Assembly: GCF_018129005.1 (NCBI RefSeq)
Contig: NZ_JAAEDL010000041.1
Location: 1 to 33,008, forward strand
Origin: Neoroseomonas eburnea
GTDB taxonomy: Bacteria; Pseudomonadota; Alphaproteobacteria; Acetobacterales; Acetobacteraceae
Direction of reading: 5' to 3'
Length of the DNA stretch: 33,008 nucleotides
In this document: positions 15,765 to 24,727 of the stretch, piece by piece
Position numbering within the stretch: position 1 is the stretch's first letter
Layout: every line of letters begins with the position of its first letter
Position numbers and translations under genes: made by a program
Notes under the pieces: model-generated
What the model saw: only the letters and a program-made list of their open reading frames with translations
The model's database searches: none
What the model was told of the DNA's origin: nothing

Positions 15765-17402
15765 ATGCCGAGCCGCGACATCGATGCCGCCTGGGCCGCG
15801 CTGGAGGCCCTGGGCCGCCGGCCCGGGGCCACCGCCATCCGCCCTCTCTTCGCCGCCGATCCGGGCCGCTTCGCGCGCTTCTCCCGCCGCGCGGGGGATA
15901 TCCTGCTCGACCTGTCGAAGACGGCGATATCGAATGAGGCGCTGGCGGCGCTGCTGGTCCTGGCGCGTGCCGCCGGTGTCGAGGGCTTCCGCGACGCCAT
16001 GGCGCGCGGGGAGGCGGTGAACGCCACCGAGCGCCGCGCCGCCCTGCACATGGCGCTGCGCGCGCCCGCCGGAGTCGCCGTCCGGACCGGGGAGGAGGAC
16101 GCCGCCGCCGCCGTCCAGGGCTCGCTTGCGACGATGCGCAGCTTCGTCGGCCAGGTGCATGACGGCACGCTGCGCGGCGCGACGGGCGAGCGCTTCACCG
16201 ACGTGCTGAACATCGGCATTGGCGGTTCGGACCTCGGCCCGGCGATGGCGGCGCGCGCGCTGTGGACGCCGGCCGCGCCGCTGCGGCCGCACTACCTCGC
16301 CAACGTCGATGCCCATGCGTGGGAGGAGGTGCGCGCGCGCCTCGACCCCGCGCGGACCCTGGTGCTGGTGGCGTCGAAGACCTTCACGACGCAGGAGACG
16401 ATGGCCAATGCAGGCCTGGCGCGCGCCTGGCTGGCGGACAGCCTGGGGGAGGGCTCCGTCGGCGGCCACCTCGCCGCGCTCTCGACCAATCTGCGGGCGA
16501 CCGCCGCCTTCGGCATCGCGCCCGAGCGCGTCTTCGGTTTCCGCGACTGGGTGGGCGGGCGGTTTTCGATGTGGAGCGCGATCGGGCTGTCGCTGGCTCT
16601 CGCGCTGGGCTGGGACGCCTTCGCCCGGCTGCTCGCCGGTGCGCGGACGATGGACGAGCACTTCCTGGCCGCGCCGCTCGAGGACAACCTGCCGGTGCTG
16701 CTGGCGCTGACCGAGGTCTGGCATGTCGACATGCTCGGCTGCCCGGCGCGCGCCGTGCTGCCCTATGACGAGCGCCTCGCGCGCTTTCCCGCGCATCTGC
16801 AGCAGTTGGAGATGGAAAGCCTCGGCAAGCGGGTGACGGCGGCGGGGCTGCCGGCGCCGCGCGCGACGGGGCCGGTGGTGTTCGGCGAGCCGGGGACCAA
16901 CGCGCAGCATTCCTTCATGCAGCTCATCCACCAGGGCACCACGCCGGTGCCGGTGGATTTCATCCTGGTCGCCAATCCCGACCACGCCCATGCCGACAGC
17001 CATCGCAAGCTGCTGGCGAACGGCCTGGCGCAGGCCGAGGCGCTGATGCTCGGCAAGGACGAGGACGCGGTGCGGGCCGAGATGCGCGCCGCCGGCGCCG
17101 GCGAGGCGGAGATCGCGCGCCTCGCGCCGCATCGCGTCTTCCCCGGCGACCGGCCGAGCACGACGCTGCTGCTGCCGCGGCTCGATGCCTTCACGCTGGG
17201 CCAGCTCGTCGCGCTCTATGAGCACAAGGTCGCCAGCCTCGGCGCGCTCTGGGGCATCAACCCCTTCGACCAATGGGGGGTGGAGCTCGGCAAGACCATC
17301 GCCACCCGCACCGAGGCGCTGCTGCGCGGGGAGGCCGCGGCGGTCAGCGCGGCGACGGGCCCACTGGCGGCGGAGATCCTGCGGCTGCAACGGGCGGGCT
17401 GA
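15765..17402 (+). CDS. pgi: Glucose-6-phosphate isomerase
   Basis: The 545-residue SIS-fold enzyme interconverts glucose 6-phosphate and fructose 6-phosphate in the cytoplasm. Signatures are NIGIGGSDLGPAMA, the VGGRFSMWSAIGLSLAL block, MESLGKRV, GTNAQHSFMQLIHQG and the C-terminal ALWGINPFDQWGVELGK. The ATG at 15765 is chosen because AGGAG lies 5 nt upstream; upstream in-frame sequence is not conserved. Length is normal. The last 59 bp overlap the end of the convergent acyltransferase gene on the minus strand. Confidence 0.96.
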   Translation: MPSRDIDAAWAALEALGRRPGATAIRPLFAADPGRFARFSRRAGDILLDLSKTAISNEALAALLVLARAAGVEGFRDAMARGEAVNATERRAALHMALRAPAGVAVRTGEEDAAAAVQGSLATMRSFVGQVHDGTLRGATGERFTDVLNIGIGGSDLGPAMAARALWTPAAPLRPHYLANVDAHAWEEVRARLDPARTLVLVASKTFTTQETMANAGLARAWLADSLGEGSVGGHLAALSTNLRATAAFGIAPERVFGFRDWVGGRFSMWSAIGLSLALALGWDAFARLLAGARTMDEHFLAAPLEDNLPVLLALTEVWHVDMLGCPARAVLPYDERLARFPAHLQQLEMESLGKRVTAAGLPAPRATGPVVFGEPGTNAQHSFMQLIHQGTTPVPVDFILVANPDHAHADSHRKLLANGLAQAEALMLGKDEDAVRAEMRAAGAGEAEIARLAPHRVFPGDRPSTTLLLPRLDAFTLGQLVALYEHKVASLGALWGINPFDQWGVELGKTIATRTEALLRGEAAAVSAATGPLAAEILRLQRAG

Positions 17403-18099
17403 GGGCGCGCACGGCGGCCTCGCAGCGCCGCGCCGCTTCCTCCCAGCCGGCGCGCGTGGCGGGCAGGTCGGCGAAGCGCAGCGGCGCGCCGATCCGCAGC
17501 CGCAGCCTGCCCGGCCTCGGCCAGGACCGCGTTGGCGGCCAGGCGGCGTGGCAGCCTTCCAGGAAGCAGGGCACCACCGGCACCTCGGTCCCTGCCACCA
17601 GCACGCCGATGCCGGGTTGGAAGGGGGCCATGGCGCCGTCCCGCGCACGGGTGCCCTCGGGGAAGAGGATGTAGACCAGCCGGTCCTCGACCAGCCGCTC
17701 CCGCAGCGTCGCGAGTTCGCCCGACTTGGTCCGCTTGCGCCACACCGGCAGGGCGTTGACCGCATAGGCGGCGAAGGCCGAGGACAGTGTCGAGGTGAAG
17801 AAGGTGTCGCCGGCCGCCAGCGCATGGGCGCGCCGCGCTGCCTCCCCGCGCAGCACGGCGGAGAGCGTCAGCGCGTCGAGGTGGCTGCTGTGGTTGGCGA
17901 TCAGCACGAAGGGCGGCGGCGGCAGGTGGTCCCGCCCGGTCACCTGCAGCCGGTGGAAGGCCGCGAGATAGCCCCGCAGCGCCGCCCGCCAGGCGCTGCC
18001 CAGCAGCAGGCTGCCGAGGCCGCGCTCGCGCGACAGGCTGCGCAGCCGTTCCTCTGCCGGCAGGCCGTGGTCGCGCGCCGGGCGGAGCTTCCACTCCAT
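17344..18099 (-). CDS. Lysophospholipid (1-acyl-glycerol-3-phosphate) acyltransferase, PlsC type
   Basis: The 251-residue protein has the acyltransferase motifs NHSSHLDA (HX4D catalytic pair) and FPEGTRARDG (glycerolphosphate binding), plus VVPCFLEG, the usual last block. It would acylate lysophosphatidic acid or a related lysophospholipid at the inner membrane. Its ATG overlaps the cdsA stop by one base (TGATG), so translation is coupled. The C-terminal 20 codons overlap the 3' end of pgi on the other strand and are Pro/Ala-rich, probably non-essential. Context (CdsA and a CDP-alcohol phosphatidyltransferase) points to a dedicated phospholipid operon rather than the housekeeping plsC. Confidence 0.9.
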   Translation of the reverse strand: MEWKLRPARDHGLPAEERLRSLSRERGLGSLLLGSAWRAALRGYLAAFHRLQVTGRDHLPPPPFVLIANHSSHLDALTLSAVLRGEAARRAHALAAGDTFFTSTLSSAFAAYAVNALPVWRKRTKSGELATLRERLVEDRLVYILFPEGTRARDGAMAPFQPGIGVLVAGTEVPVVPCFLEGCHAAWPPTRSWPRPGRLRLRIGAPLRFADLPATRAGWEEAARRCEAAVRALSPPVAAAGSPPPVGPSPR

Positions 18100-19076
18100 C
18101 AGCCGCCCGTGATCAGCCGCGTTGGCTGACCCATGCCGAAGCCGACGAAGAACTGGATGAAGTGGAAGGCGGCAGGTGCGACCAGCAGCAGGGAGTTGAA
18201 GCGGTCCAGCACCCCGCCATGGCCGGGCAGGATGGTGCCCATGTCCTTGATGCCGATATCGCGCTTGATCGAGGACAGCATCAGATCCCCCGCCTGCGCC
18301 CCGATGCCGACGATGACGCCGAAGGTCAGCAGCCAGTGGGGCTGCGCCATCGGCGTGCCGCGGAAGATGAAGAAGGAGAGCGCCGCGACCAGCAGCGTCG
18401 TCACCGCCAGCGCGCCGAGCGCGCCGGAGACCGACTTGTTCGGGCTGGTCGCCGGCAGCAGCTTCGGCCCGCCGATCAGCTTGCCGAAGGTGAAGGCGGC
18501 GACGTCCGACAGCGCGACGGTGGTCAGCAGCATGAGCAGGATCGGCCGGAAGCCCGGCTCGTTCGCCATGTAGGACAGGTGCGCCAGCCCCGCCCCGAAC
18601 AGCATGTAGGCGAAGATGCCGAGGGCTGTGCGCTGGATGTAGCCCGCCGGCCGGTCGCGCGGGATGGTGCCGACGACGATGACGCCCACGGTCAGCGGCC
18701 AGAGCGCCACGAAGAACCCGTACCAATGGTCGAGCGCCGCGAAATTCGCCGCCAGGATGCCGAGCACCACCAACGCCGCGACCAGCGGTTCGCGGAACAG
18801 CCCCGTGGCGCGGTCGAATTCCCGCAGGCAGGCGAGGCCGAGCAGCGTCACCGCCCCGATTACCCATTCCCGCCCGAGCAGCACCGGCCCCATCATCAGC
18901 GGCAGCAGCAGGCACCAGGAGCCGAGGCGCAGCCACAACTCCCGCCGGAGTTCCGGCGTGCCGCGCCCGCGCAGCGTCATCGTGCCGATCACCGCCGCCG
19001 CGATCGCCAGCACCGCGACGGTCGCCGCGACGATGCCGATGGTCACCGGATGGGCGAAGACGTCCTGGCGGATCAT
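18099..19076 (-). CDS. Phosphatidate cytidylyltransferase (CdsA family)
   Basis: The 325-residue polytopic membrane protein makes CDP-diacylglycerol from phosphatidic acid and CTP. The CdsA signature near the C terminus is complete: SSIKRDIGIKDMGTILPGHGG followed by VLDRFNS. VALSDVAAFTFGKLIGG and SPNKSVSGALGAL are the other family blocks. About eight membrane segments are present. It is slightly longer than E. coli CdsA, and its context matches the YnbB-like branch. The start ATG overlaps the upstream gene stop (ATGA). It may be a second cytidylyltransferase; whether another cdsA lies elsewhere cannot be seen. Confidence 0.92.
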   Translation of the reverse strand: MIRQDVFAHPVTIGIVAATVAVLAIAAAVIGTMTLRGRGTPELRRELWLRLGSWCLLLPLMMGPVLLGREWVIGAVTLLGLACLREFDRATGLFREPLVAALVVLGILAANFAALDHWYGFFVALWPLTVGVIVVGTIPRDRPAGYIQRTALGIFAYMLFGAGLAHLSYMANEPGFRPILLMLLTTVALSDVAAFTFGKLIGGPKLLPATSPNKSVSGALGALAVTTLLVAALSFFIFRGTPMAQPHWLLTFGVIVGIGAQAGDLMLSSIKRDIGIKDMGTILPGHGGVLDRFNSLLLVAPAAFHFIQFFVGFGMGQPTRLITGG

Positions 19077-19732
19077 GGCTTCGCCTCCAGCGCAGCGGCG
19101 GCGCGCGCCAGCCTTCGCCAGGCGGTCGCCAGCGACCCCGCCAGGATCACCGCGAGCACCGTCCAGGGCGCCCAGGCCCCGCCGGACCACGCCGCCGGCA
19201 CCACCGCGCACCAGACGCCGAGCGCGGTCGCCAGCGCCATGCGGTGCTGCTTGGCCATCGGACCGCAGAAATCGCTCGGCGCGCCGGCCGCGCGCGCGGT
19301 GGTGCGGACATAGGCCGTCGCCATCGCCGCCAGCGCCGCCGCCAGCCCGAGCGCCACCGACCCCGCCGCGACGCCGAGCCCGAGCAGCACCGCGGTATCC
19401 GACACGCGATCCGGCACCTCGTTGAACAATTCCCCGACCGGCGAGGCGACACCCCGGCCGATCGCCACCATGCCGTCGAAGAGATTCGCCATCAGCCGGG
19501 CCTGCACCAGCGCGGCGCCGAGCAGCCAGAACAGCCAGGCGCCCCCAGGCAGCCAATCCGTCGCGGCGAAGGCCAATCCGGCCCCGAGCCCCGCCGCCAT
19601 CCCGGCCAGGGAAATGCCATTCGGCGAGGCGCCGCGCGCCACCAGCCAAGCCGCGACCTTCTGCGTCGCTCCGAGATTGCGCGCCGCGATCGGCCGCCGG
19701 TCCGCTGCGTCCACCCTGCCCCCGCTCACCAT
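19073..19732 (-). CDS. CDP-alcohol phosphatidyltransferase family protein (YnbA-like)
   Basis: The 219-residue membrane protein has a divergent CDP-alcohol phosphotransferase motif. The canonical pattern is DGxxAR, eight residues, GxxxDxxxD. Here it reads DGMVAIGRG, then SPVGELFN, then EVPDRVSD: the Arg is Ile, the third Asp is Asn, while the first and last Asp are kept, and one extra Asp follows. This fits the YnbA-like branch rather than PgsA or PssA. It should join an alcohol headgroup to a CDP-diacylglycerol made by the next gene product. The start at 19732 (ATG) is 72 bp from the divergent mutL start. The headgroup is unknown. Confidence 0.83.
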   Translation of the reverse strand: MVSGGRVDAADRRPIAARNLGATQKVAAWLVARGASPNGISLAGMAAGLGAGLAFAATDWLPGGAWLFWLLGAALVQARLMANLFDGMVAIGRGVASPVGELFNEVPDRVSDTAVLLGLGVAAGSVALGLAAALAAMATAYVRTTARAAGAPSDFCGPMAKQHRMALATALGVWCAVVPAAWSGGAWAPWTVLAVILAGSLATAWRRLARAAAALEAKP

Positions 19733-19804
19733 TCCGCACGCAGCATGGCGTGCCGCGGCACCGGCCGGAAGGAAAGGCTTCGCCCCGCATGCTATCCTGG
19801 TCAC

Positions 19805-21808
19805 ATGTCCGCCGCCGCGGCCGAGTCGCCCCCCCGGCCCCTGATCCGCCTCCTGCCCGAGACCACCGCCAACCGCATCGCCGCCGGCGAGGTGGTCGAG
19901 CGCCCGGCCGCCGCGGTGAAGGAGATCGTCGAGAACGCGCTCGATGCCGGCGCCGCGCGCGTCTCCGTCGTGCTGGAAGGCGGCGGCATGGACCGCATCC
20001 TGGTCGAGGATGACGGCATCGGCATGTCGGCCGCAGACCTCGCGCTCGCCGTGCAGCGCCACGCCACCTCGAAGCTGCCGGAGGAGGCGACGCTGTTCCG
20101 CATTGCCACCCTCGGTTTCCGGGGGGAGGCGCTGCCCTCGATCGGCGCCGTCGCCCGGCTGACCATCACCTCGCGCCCGCGCGCGCTTGCCGGCGCGCGC
20201 GAGGGGGGGTGTGATGCCGAAGCGCGCGCCGGAGCGCGTCATGCCGAAGCGCGCGCCGGAGCGCGCGACGCCGCCGCGCACCGCATCGCCGTCGAGGGCG
20301 GCCACGTCCGGCCGGTCACCCCCGCCGCCGGCGCCCCCGGGACGCGCGTCGAGGTGCGCGACCTGTTCTTCGCCACCCCCGCGCGGCGCAAATTCCTCCG
20401 CCATCCGCGCACCGAGGCCGAGCACGCCATCGACGCGGTGCGCCGCCTCGCCCTCGCCTGGCCCGCGGTCGCCTTCCGCGTCGAAAGCGACGGGCGGGAG
20501 GCGCTGAACCTGCCCGCCACTGATGCCGAGGGCCGCATCCGCCAGGTGCTTGGCCCGGATTTCGCAGCCGCCGCCGTGCGGGTGGAATCGGTGGGCGTCG
20601 CCCTCGATCTCCACGGCCTCGCGGCGCTGCCCTCCTACACGCGGCCGACCACGGTAGCGCAGCACCTGGTGGTCAACCGCCGCCCGGTGCGCGACCCGCT
20701 GCTGCGCGTGGCGCTGCGCGTCGCCTATCGCGACCTGATCCCGATGGGGCGGCACCCGGCGGCGGCGCTGTTCCTCGAGATCCCGCCCGACATGCTCGAC
20801 GTGAACGTCCACCCGATGAAGACCGAGCTGCGCTTCCGCGAAGGCGAGGCGGTGCGCGGCGCGGTCATCTCCGCGCTGCGGCGGGCGGTGTCGGTCGGCG
20901 CCGGGGCGGCCGTGGCGGTACCGGGCTTCACCCCGGCCACCCCGCTGCCCTGGCCGGGGGCTGCGGCGCCGGGCGCCGCCGCGACCGGGCCGCTCACGCC
21001 CTCCCTGGGCACGGTGCAGGGATTCGCCCACCCGGCATCACCGCAGCCCGTTGGTGCGGCGCCGGAATCGCCCTTCGCGCGCGACCCGGCGGGCGGCTTC
21101 GCGGAGGCGGCGCCGCCGGCCCTGGCGCCGCAACCGCCCTGTATGGCCCCGGTGCAAGGCGCGCTTGGCCTTGCTCCATCGCCGCCGCCACGCCCGGCGC
21201 CAATCGAGGAACGCGCGCCGGACCACCACCCGCTCGGCCGCGCATTGGCGCAGATCCTCGATACCTACGTGCTCGCGGAAGCCCCCGACGGCGCGCTGGT
21301 GCTGGTGGACCAGCACGCCGCCCATGAACGCCTGACGCATGAGGCGCTGAACGCCCAGCTCGTCGAGGGCGGCGTGCGCGCCCAGCCGCTGCTGCTGCCC
21401 GCCGTGGTGGACCTGCCCGCCGGTGAGGCGGCGCGGCTGCTCGATCATGCGGAGACGCTGGCCCGCCTCGGCCTGGAGATCGAATCCTTCGGCGCCGGCG
21501 CCGTGCTGGTGCGCGCCCTGCCGGCGCTGCTCGGCAATCCCGAGCCGGCGCCGCTGCTGCGCGACCTGGCCGAGGAACTCGCCGAGCTCGGCGAGGCGGC
21601 CTCCCTGCAACGCCGCCTGGATGCCGCGGTGGCGCGGCTCGCCTGTCACGGCAGCGTGCGCGCGGGCCGGCGCCTGCTCCCGGCCGAGATGGACGCTCTG
21701 CTGCGATCCATGGAGGCGACGCCGCGCGCCGCCACCTGCAGCCACGGCCGGCCGACCGTGCTGCGGCTCGATTCCGTGGCGCTGGAGAGGATGTTCGGCC
21801 GACGTTGA
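19805..21808 (+). CDS. mutL: DNA mismatch repair protein MutL (with in-frame repeat insertion)
   Basis: The 667-residue protein has the GHKL ATPase motifs: KEIVENALDAGA with Glu40 and Asn44, DDGIGM, and GFRGEAL. The C-terminal domain has the endonuclease motif DQHAAHERLTHE and later ACHGSVRAGR and CSHGRPT blocks, as in species without MutH. MutL couples MutS mismatch recognition to strand incision. Between the ITSRP strand and the GTRVEVRDLFFATPARRKFL block lies an unusual Ala/Arg-rich insertion (about residues 130-160) encoded by a 27-bp tandem repeat. No Shine-Dalgarno is visible; TATCCT (19793-19798) just upstream could be a -10 element for a leaderless or very short-leader transcript, which is speculative. 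Confidence 0.95.
   Translation: MSAAAAESPPRPLIRLLPETTANRIAAGEVVERPAAAVKEIVENALDAGAARVSVVLEGGGMDRILVEDDGIGMSAADLALAVQRHATSKLPEEATLFRIATLGFRGEALPSIGAVARLTITSRPRALAGAREGGCDAEARAGARHAEARAGARDAAAHRIAVEGGHVRPVTPAAGAPGTRVEVRDLFFATPARRKFLRHPRTEAEHAIDAVRRLALAWPAVAFRVESDGREALNLPATDAEGRIRQVLGPDFAAAAVRVESVGVALDLHGLAALPSYTRPTTVAQHLVVNRRPVRDPLLRVALRVAYRDLIPMGRHPAAALFLEIPPDMLDVNVHPMKTELRFREGEAVRGAVISALRRAVSVGAGAAVAVPGFTPATPLPWPGAAAPGAAATGPLTPSLGTVQGFAHPASPQPVGAAPESPFARDPAGGFAEAAPPALAPQPPCMAPVQGALGLAPSPPPRPAPIEERAPDHHPLGRALAQILDTYVLAEAPDGALVLVDQHAAHERLTHEALNAQLVEGGVRAQPLLLPAVVDLPAGEAARLLDHAETLARLGLEIESFGAGAVLVRALPALLGNPEPAPLLRDLAEELAELGEAASLQRRLDAAVARLACHGSVRAGRRLLPAEMDALLRSMEATPRAATCSHGRPTVLRLDSVALERMFGRR
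20213..20266 (+). repeat. In-frame 27-bp tandem repeat inside mutL
   Basis: Two adjacent 27-bp units (20213-20239 and 20240-20266) differ at two positions and encode DAEARAGAR and HAEARAGAR (residues 137-145 and 146-154). A decayed third unit (DAAAH) follows. The unit is a multiple of three, so the mutL frame is kept. The inserted segment is absent from MutL proteins I know at this loop. Confidence 0.9.
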
Positions 21809-22095
21809 ACTGCGCGCATCCGACGGCGGAGCGGCCTCAGCGACTCTGTGGGAATGCCACGCCGGGCCGCGTCCCCGCCCGTCCATCCATCCGGGATTAT
21901 GTCGCCGGATGGCCGCGGGCGGTGCCTGCATCGCGAATGCCCCGTTCGGCCCGTCCTTCGGCGGGGTCGCACGCGGGCGGCGGCGCAGATCGAACCGCAG
22001 CTAAAGCTCGCCGCCGGCCATCTCCCCCTTGATCCGGCGCCTCGCCGCTCCACCAATCCCAGGCGCGATACCGGCGCGGCGCGGCGCTGCCGCGA
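21809..22095. other. Spacer between convergent mutL and 5'-nucleotidase genes
   Basis: This 287-bp stretch has no open frame resembling a protein, no strong hairpin after the mutL stop and no A/B/C/D repeat. A GATCGAACC near 21992 recalls a tRNA T-arm on the minus strand, but no cloverleaf can be built around it. Confidence 0.5.
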
Positions 22096-23682
22096 TCACC
22101 GCACCCGGATCCGCCCATCCTCCGGCACGCCGGCCAGCCTCCCGGCGGCGATCGCCTCGGCCACCACCTCGTCCAGCACCGGCCCGGTGTCGTAGGGGTC
22201 GAGCGCGCGATCGCGGAACATCACGTAGCCGTCGCCGCCCTTGCGCATGAAGTCGTTGGTCACGACGCGATAGACCCGCCCCGGATCGAGCGCGGCGAAG
22301 CTCGCGCCCTGCGCCACCTCCACCTGGCGCAGGCGGCTGCCCGGCGGCGCCGCGGGGTCCCAGGCGAAGCGAAGCCCCGCCACCTGCGGGAAGCGCCCCG
22401 CCGTGCCGGCGCCCTGGGACAGGCCGTGTTCCAGCGCCGCCGCCACATCCGCCCCGCGCAGCCCCATCACCGCGACGGTATTGCCGAAGGGCAGCACCGT
22501 CAGCACGTCGCCGATCGTCACCTGGCCGCCCGGCAGCCCGGCCCGCAGCCCGCCGCCATTGGTGATGGCGATCTCGGCGCCGGGGATGCGCGCCAGCATC
22601 GCCTCCGCCACCAGGTTGCCGAGCGCGCATTCGCCGCGCCGGCAGCCGGCGTTGGACAGCTCGGCGGGCAGCGTGCCGACCGGGCGGCGCCGCGTCGCCT
22701 CGAGCGGCCGGGCGAATTCCGCGACCATCGCGGCGACGCGCGCATCCTCCGCGATCTCCGCCCCCATCGGCGCGGTGGATCCGCCCTGCGCCGCGATCCG
22801 GCCATCCATGGCGAGGTCGAGGTCGAGCCGCCCGAGAAACCGCCCATAGGCGCCCGTCTGCAGGATGCGCACCGTGCGATCGCGCCCGTCCACCAGCATC
22901 GGCGAAGGCCCGTCCGCATCCGGCTCGGCGGCGAGCAGCGTGTGCGAATGCCCGCCGATGATGACGTCGATGCCGGCCACCTGCTCGGCCATCCGCCGGT
23001 CGGCGCCGATGCCGAGATGCGAGAGCAGCACGACCGTCGCCGGGCCGTTCGCGCGGATCTCGGCGATGGCGCGCGCCGCCGCCTCGGCCGGGTCGGTGAA
23101 GCGCAGGTTGCGCCCCGGCGAGGAGAGTTGCGGCGTCTCCGGCGTGGTGACGCCGACGAAGGCGATGCGCGCGCCGTCGCGCGTCGTCTGCCACCAGGGG
23201 CGGAATCGTCCATCGAGCGCCGGCTCGGCCCGCGTGTCGATATTGGCGGCGAGGATGGGGAAATCCGTCCCTGCGACGAAGCGGGCCAGGTTCTCCGCGC
23301 CGTTGTCGAATTCGTGGTTGCCGAGGGTCATCGCCTCGCAGCCCCAGGCCTTCATCACCGCGAGCTCCGCGGCGCCGCGGTACTCCGTGTAGAAGAGGCT
23401 GCCCATGAACTGGTCGCCGGCATCCACGGCGATGACGGCGCGCCCGGCCGCCGCCGCCTCGGCCCGTGCCGCCGCAACGCCGCCCGCGAGTCGCGCCGAG
23501 CCGCCGAGGCAGCTCTCGTTCGCGCGGCAGGCGGCGCCGGTGGCGCGCACCACCGGTTCGTGCCGGCTGTGGAAATCGTTGACGTGGATGATGCGCACGC
23601 GGCGCGCGGCCTGTGCCGCGGCCGGGCGCAGGAACGGCGCGGCAAGGGCGGCGCCGAGCAGCAGGCGGCGAGGAACGCGCAT
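22096..23682 (-). CDS. Periplasmic bifunctional metallophosphatase/5'-nucleotidase (UshA-like)
   Basis: The 528-residue protein starts with a signal peptide (MRVPRRLLLGAALAAPF, cleavage near AAAQA) with a possible Tat-type RR. The metallophosphoesterase domain shows VNDFHSRHEP, DAGDQFMGS, LGNHEFDNG, LSHLGIGAD and GGHSHT, the full di-metal site. The C-terminal nucleotide-binding domain shows LPFGNTVAVMGLRG and TNDFMRKGGDGYVMF. It would dephosphorylate nucleotides in the periplasm, allowing nucleoside and phosphate uptake. GAAAGG lies 7 bp before the ATG. It is divergent from the TSUP gene, with 130 bp between the starts. Length is normal. Confidence 0.92.
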   Translation of the reverse strand: MRVPRRLLLGAALAAPFLRPAAAQAARRVRIIHVNDFHSRHEPVVRATGAACRANESCLGGSARLAGGVAAARAEAAAAGRAVIAVDAGDQFMGSLFYTEYRGAAELAVMKAWGCEAMTLGNHEFDNGAENLARFVAGTDFPILAANIDTRAEPALDGRFRPWWQTTRDGARIAFVGVTTPETPQLSSPGRNLRFTDPAEAAARAIAEIRANGPATVVLLSHLGIGADRRMAEQVAGIDVIIGGHSHTLLAAEPDADGPSPMLVDGRDRTVRILQTGAYGRFLGRLDLDLAMDGRIAAQGGSTAPMGAEIAEDARVAAMVAEFARPLEATRRRPVGTLPAELSNAGCRRGECALGNLVAEAMLARIPGAEIAITNGGGLRAGLPGGQVTIGDVLTVLPFGNTVAVMGLRGADVAAALEHGLSQGAGTAGRFPQVAGLRFAWDPAAPPGSRLRQVEVAQGASFAALDPGRVYRVVTNDFMRKGGDGYVMFRDRALDPYDTGPVLDEVVAEAIAAGRLAGVPEDGRIRVR

Positions 23683-23812
23683 CGGGAAACCTTTCGCAAC
23701 GGTGCTGCCGCAATCCTGCCGCGTCGCGTGCCGATTGTCCCTTGCCGCGTGCGGCGCCCCGGTCCAAACCCGGGTTGTCCGAGATCCACACCCAACGGGG
23801 CCCGGGGGCGCG

Positions 23813-24727
23813 ATGCAGGTCTACCTGCCGATCGCCGAAATGAGTGTCGATGCGCTGCTGCTGCTGGGCATCGGTTTCGGCGTGGGCTGGCTTTCGGGCC
23901 TGTTCGGCGTCGGCGGGGGGTTCCTGCTGACGCCGCTGCTGATTCTCATCGGCATTCCATCTCCTGTCGCGGTCGCCTCGGGCGCCAACCAGACGCTCGG
24001 CGCCTCGGTCTCCGGCCTCATCGCGCAATGGCGGCGGGACAATGTCGATGCGCGCATGGGCGCCGTGCTGTTGGCCGGCGGCTTCACCGGCTCGGTGCTC
24101 GGCGTGCAGCTCTTCGCCCTGCTGCGGCGCGCGGGGCAGGTCGACCTCGCCGTCGCCTTCTTCTACGTCGTGGTGCTCGGAACCGTCGGCATCCTGATGG
24201 TGCGCGAGAGCGTGCGCGCGATCCTGCGCCGCCGACGCACCGGCGTCGCCACGCCCAAGGCGCATGAGCACACCTGGCTGCACGGCCTGCCCTTCAAGCT
24301 GCGCTTCCGCAAGTCGCGCCTCTACATCTCGATCGTGCCGCCGCTGCTGGTGGGATTCGGAATCGGCATCCTTTCCGCCGTGATGGGCGTGGGCGGCGGG
24401 TTCATGCTGGTCCCCGCCATGATCTACCTGCTCGGCATGCCGACCTCGGTCGTCATCGGCACCTCGCTGTTCCAGGTGGTCTTCGTCTCGGCGAACGTGA
24501 CGCTGCTGCAGGCCCTGCAGGTCGGCAGCGTGGACATCGTGCTGACCCTGCTGCTGCTCGCCGGCGGCGTGGCCGGCGCGCAGTTCGGCGCCGCCATGGG
24601 CACGAAGCTGCGGGGCGAGGAGACGCGCGCCCTGCTCGGCCTGCTGGTGCTGGCGGTGGCGCTCGGCCTGGCCTGGGACCTGGTGCGCGCGCCCGTCAGC
24701 CTCTTCGCCATCGGGCCGGCGCAATGA
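23813..24727 (+). CDS. TSUP family (TauE/SafE) membrane exporter
   Basis: The 304-residue membrane protein has two homologous halves, each with the family motif: GWLSGLFGVGGGFLLTPLL in the first and GILSAVMGVGGGFMLVPAM in the second. About eight membrane segments are present, with a central basic cytoplasmic loop (RRRRTGVATPKAHEHTW). TSUP proteins move sulfite, sulfoacetate, thiosulfate or other small organic anions. Its stop overlaps the next ATG (ATGA), and its neighbour is the Alph_Pro_TM protein, a frequent companion of this TSUP branch. The start at 23813 directly precedes the first membrane segment; the ribosome binding site is weak. Confidence 0.9.
   Translation: MQVYLPIAEMSVDALLLLGIGFGVGWLSGLFGVGGGFLLTPLLILIGIPSPVAVASGANQTLGASVSGLIAQWRRDNVDARMGAVLLAGGFTGSVLGVQLFALLRRAGQVDLAVAFFYVVVLGTVGILMVRESVRAILRRRRTGVATPKAHEHTWLHGLPFKLRFRKSRLYISIVPPLLVGFGIGILSAVMGVGGGFMLVPAMIYLLGMPTSVVIGTSLFQVVFVSANVTLLQALQVGSVDIVLTLLLLAGGVAGAQFGAAMGTKLRGEETRALLGLLVLAVALGLAWDLVRAPVSLFAIGPAQ

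Noticed and set aside
21960..22060. Possible tRNA on the minus strand (T-arm-like GGTTCGATC)
   Set aside because: No acceptor stem, anticodon arm or CCA end could be matched around it.
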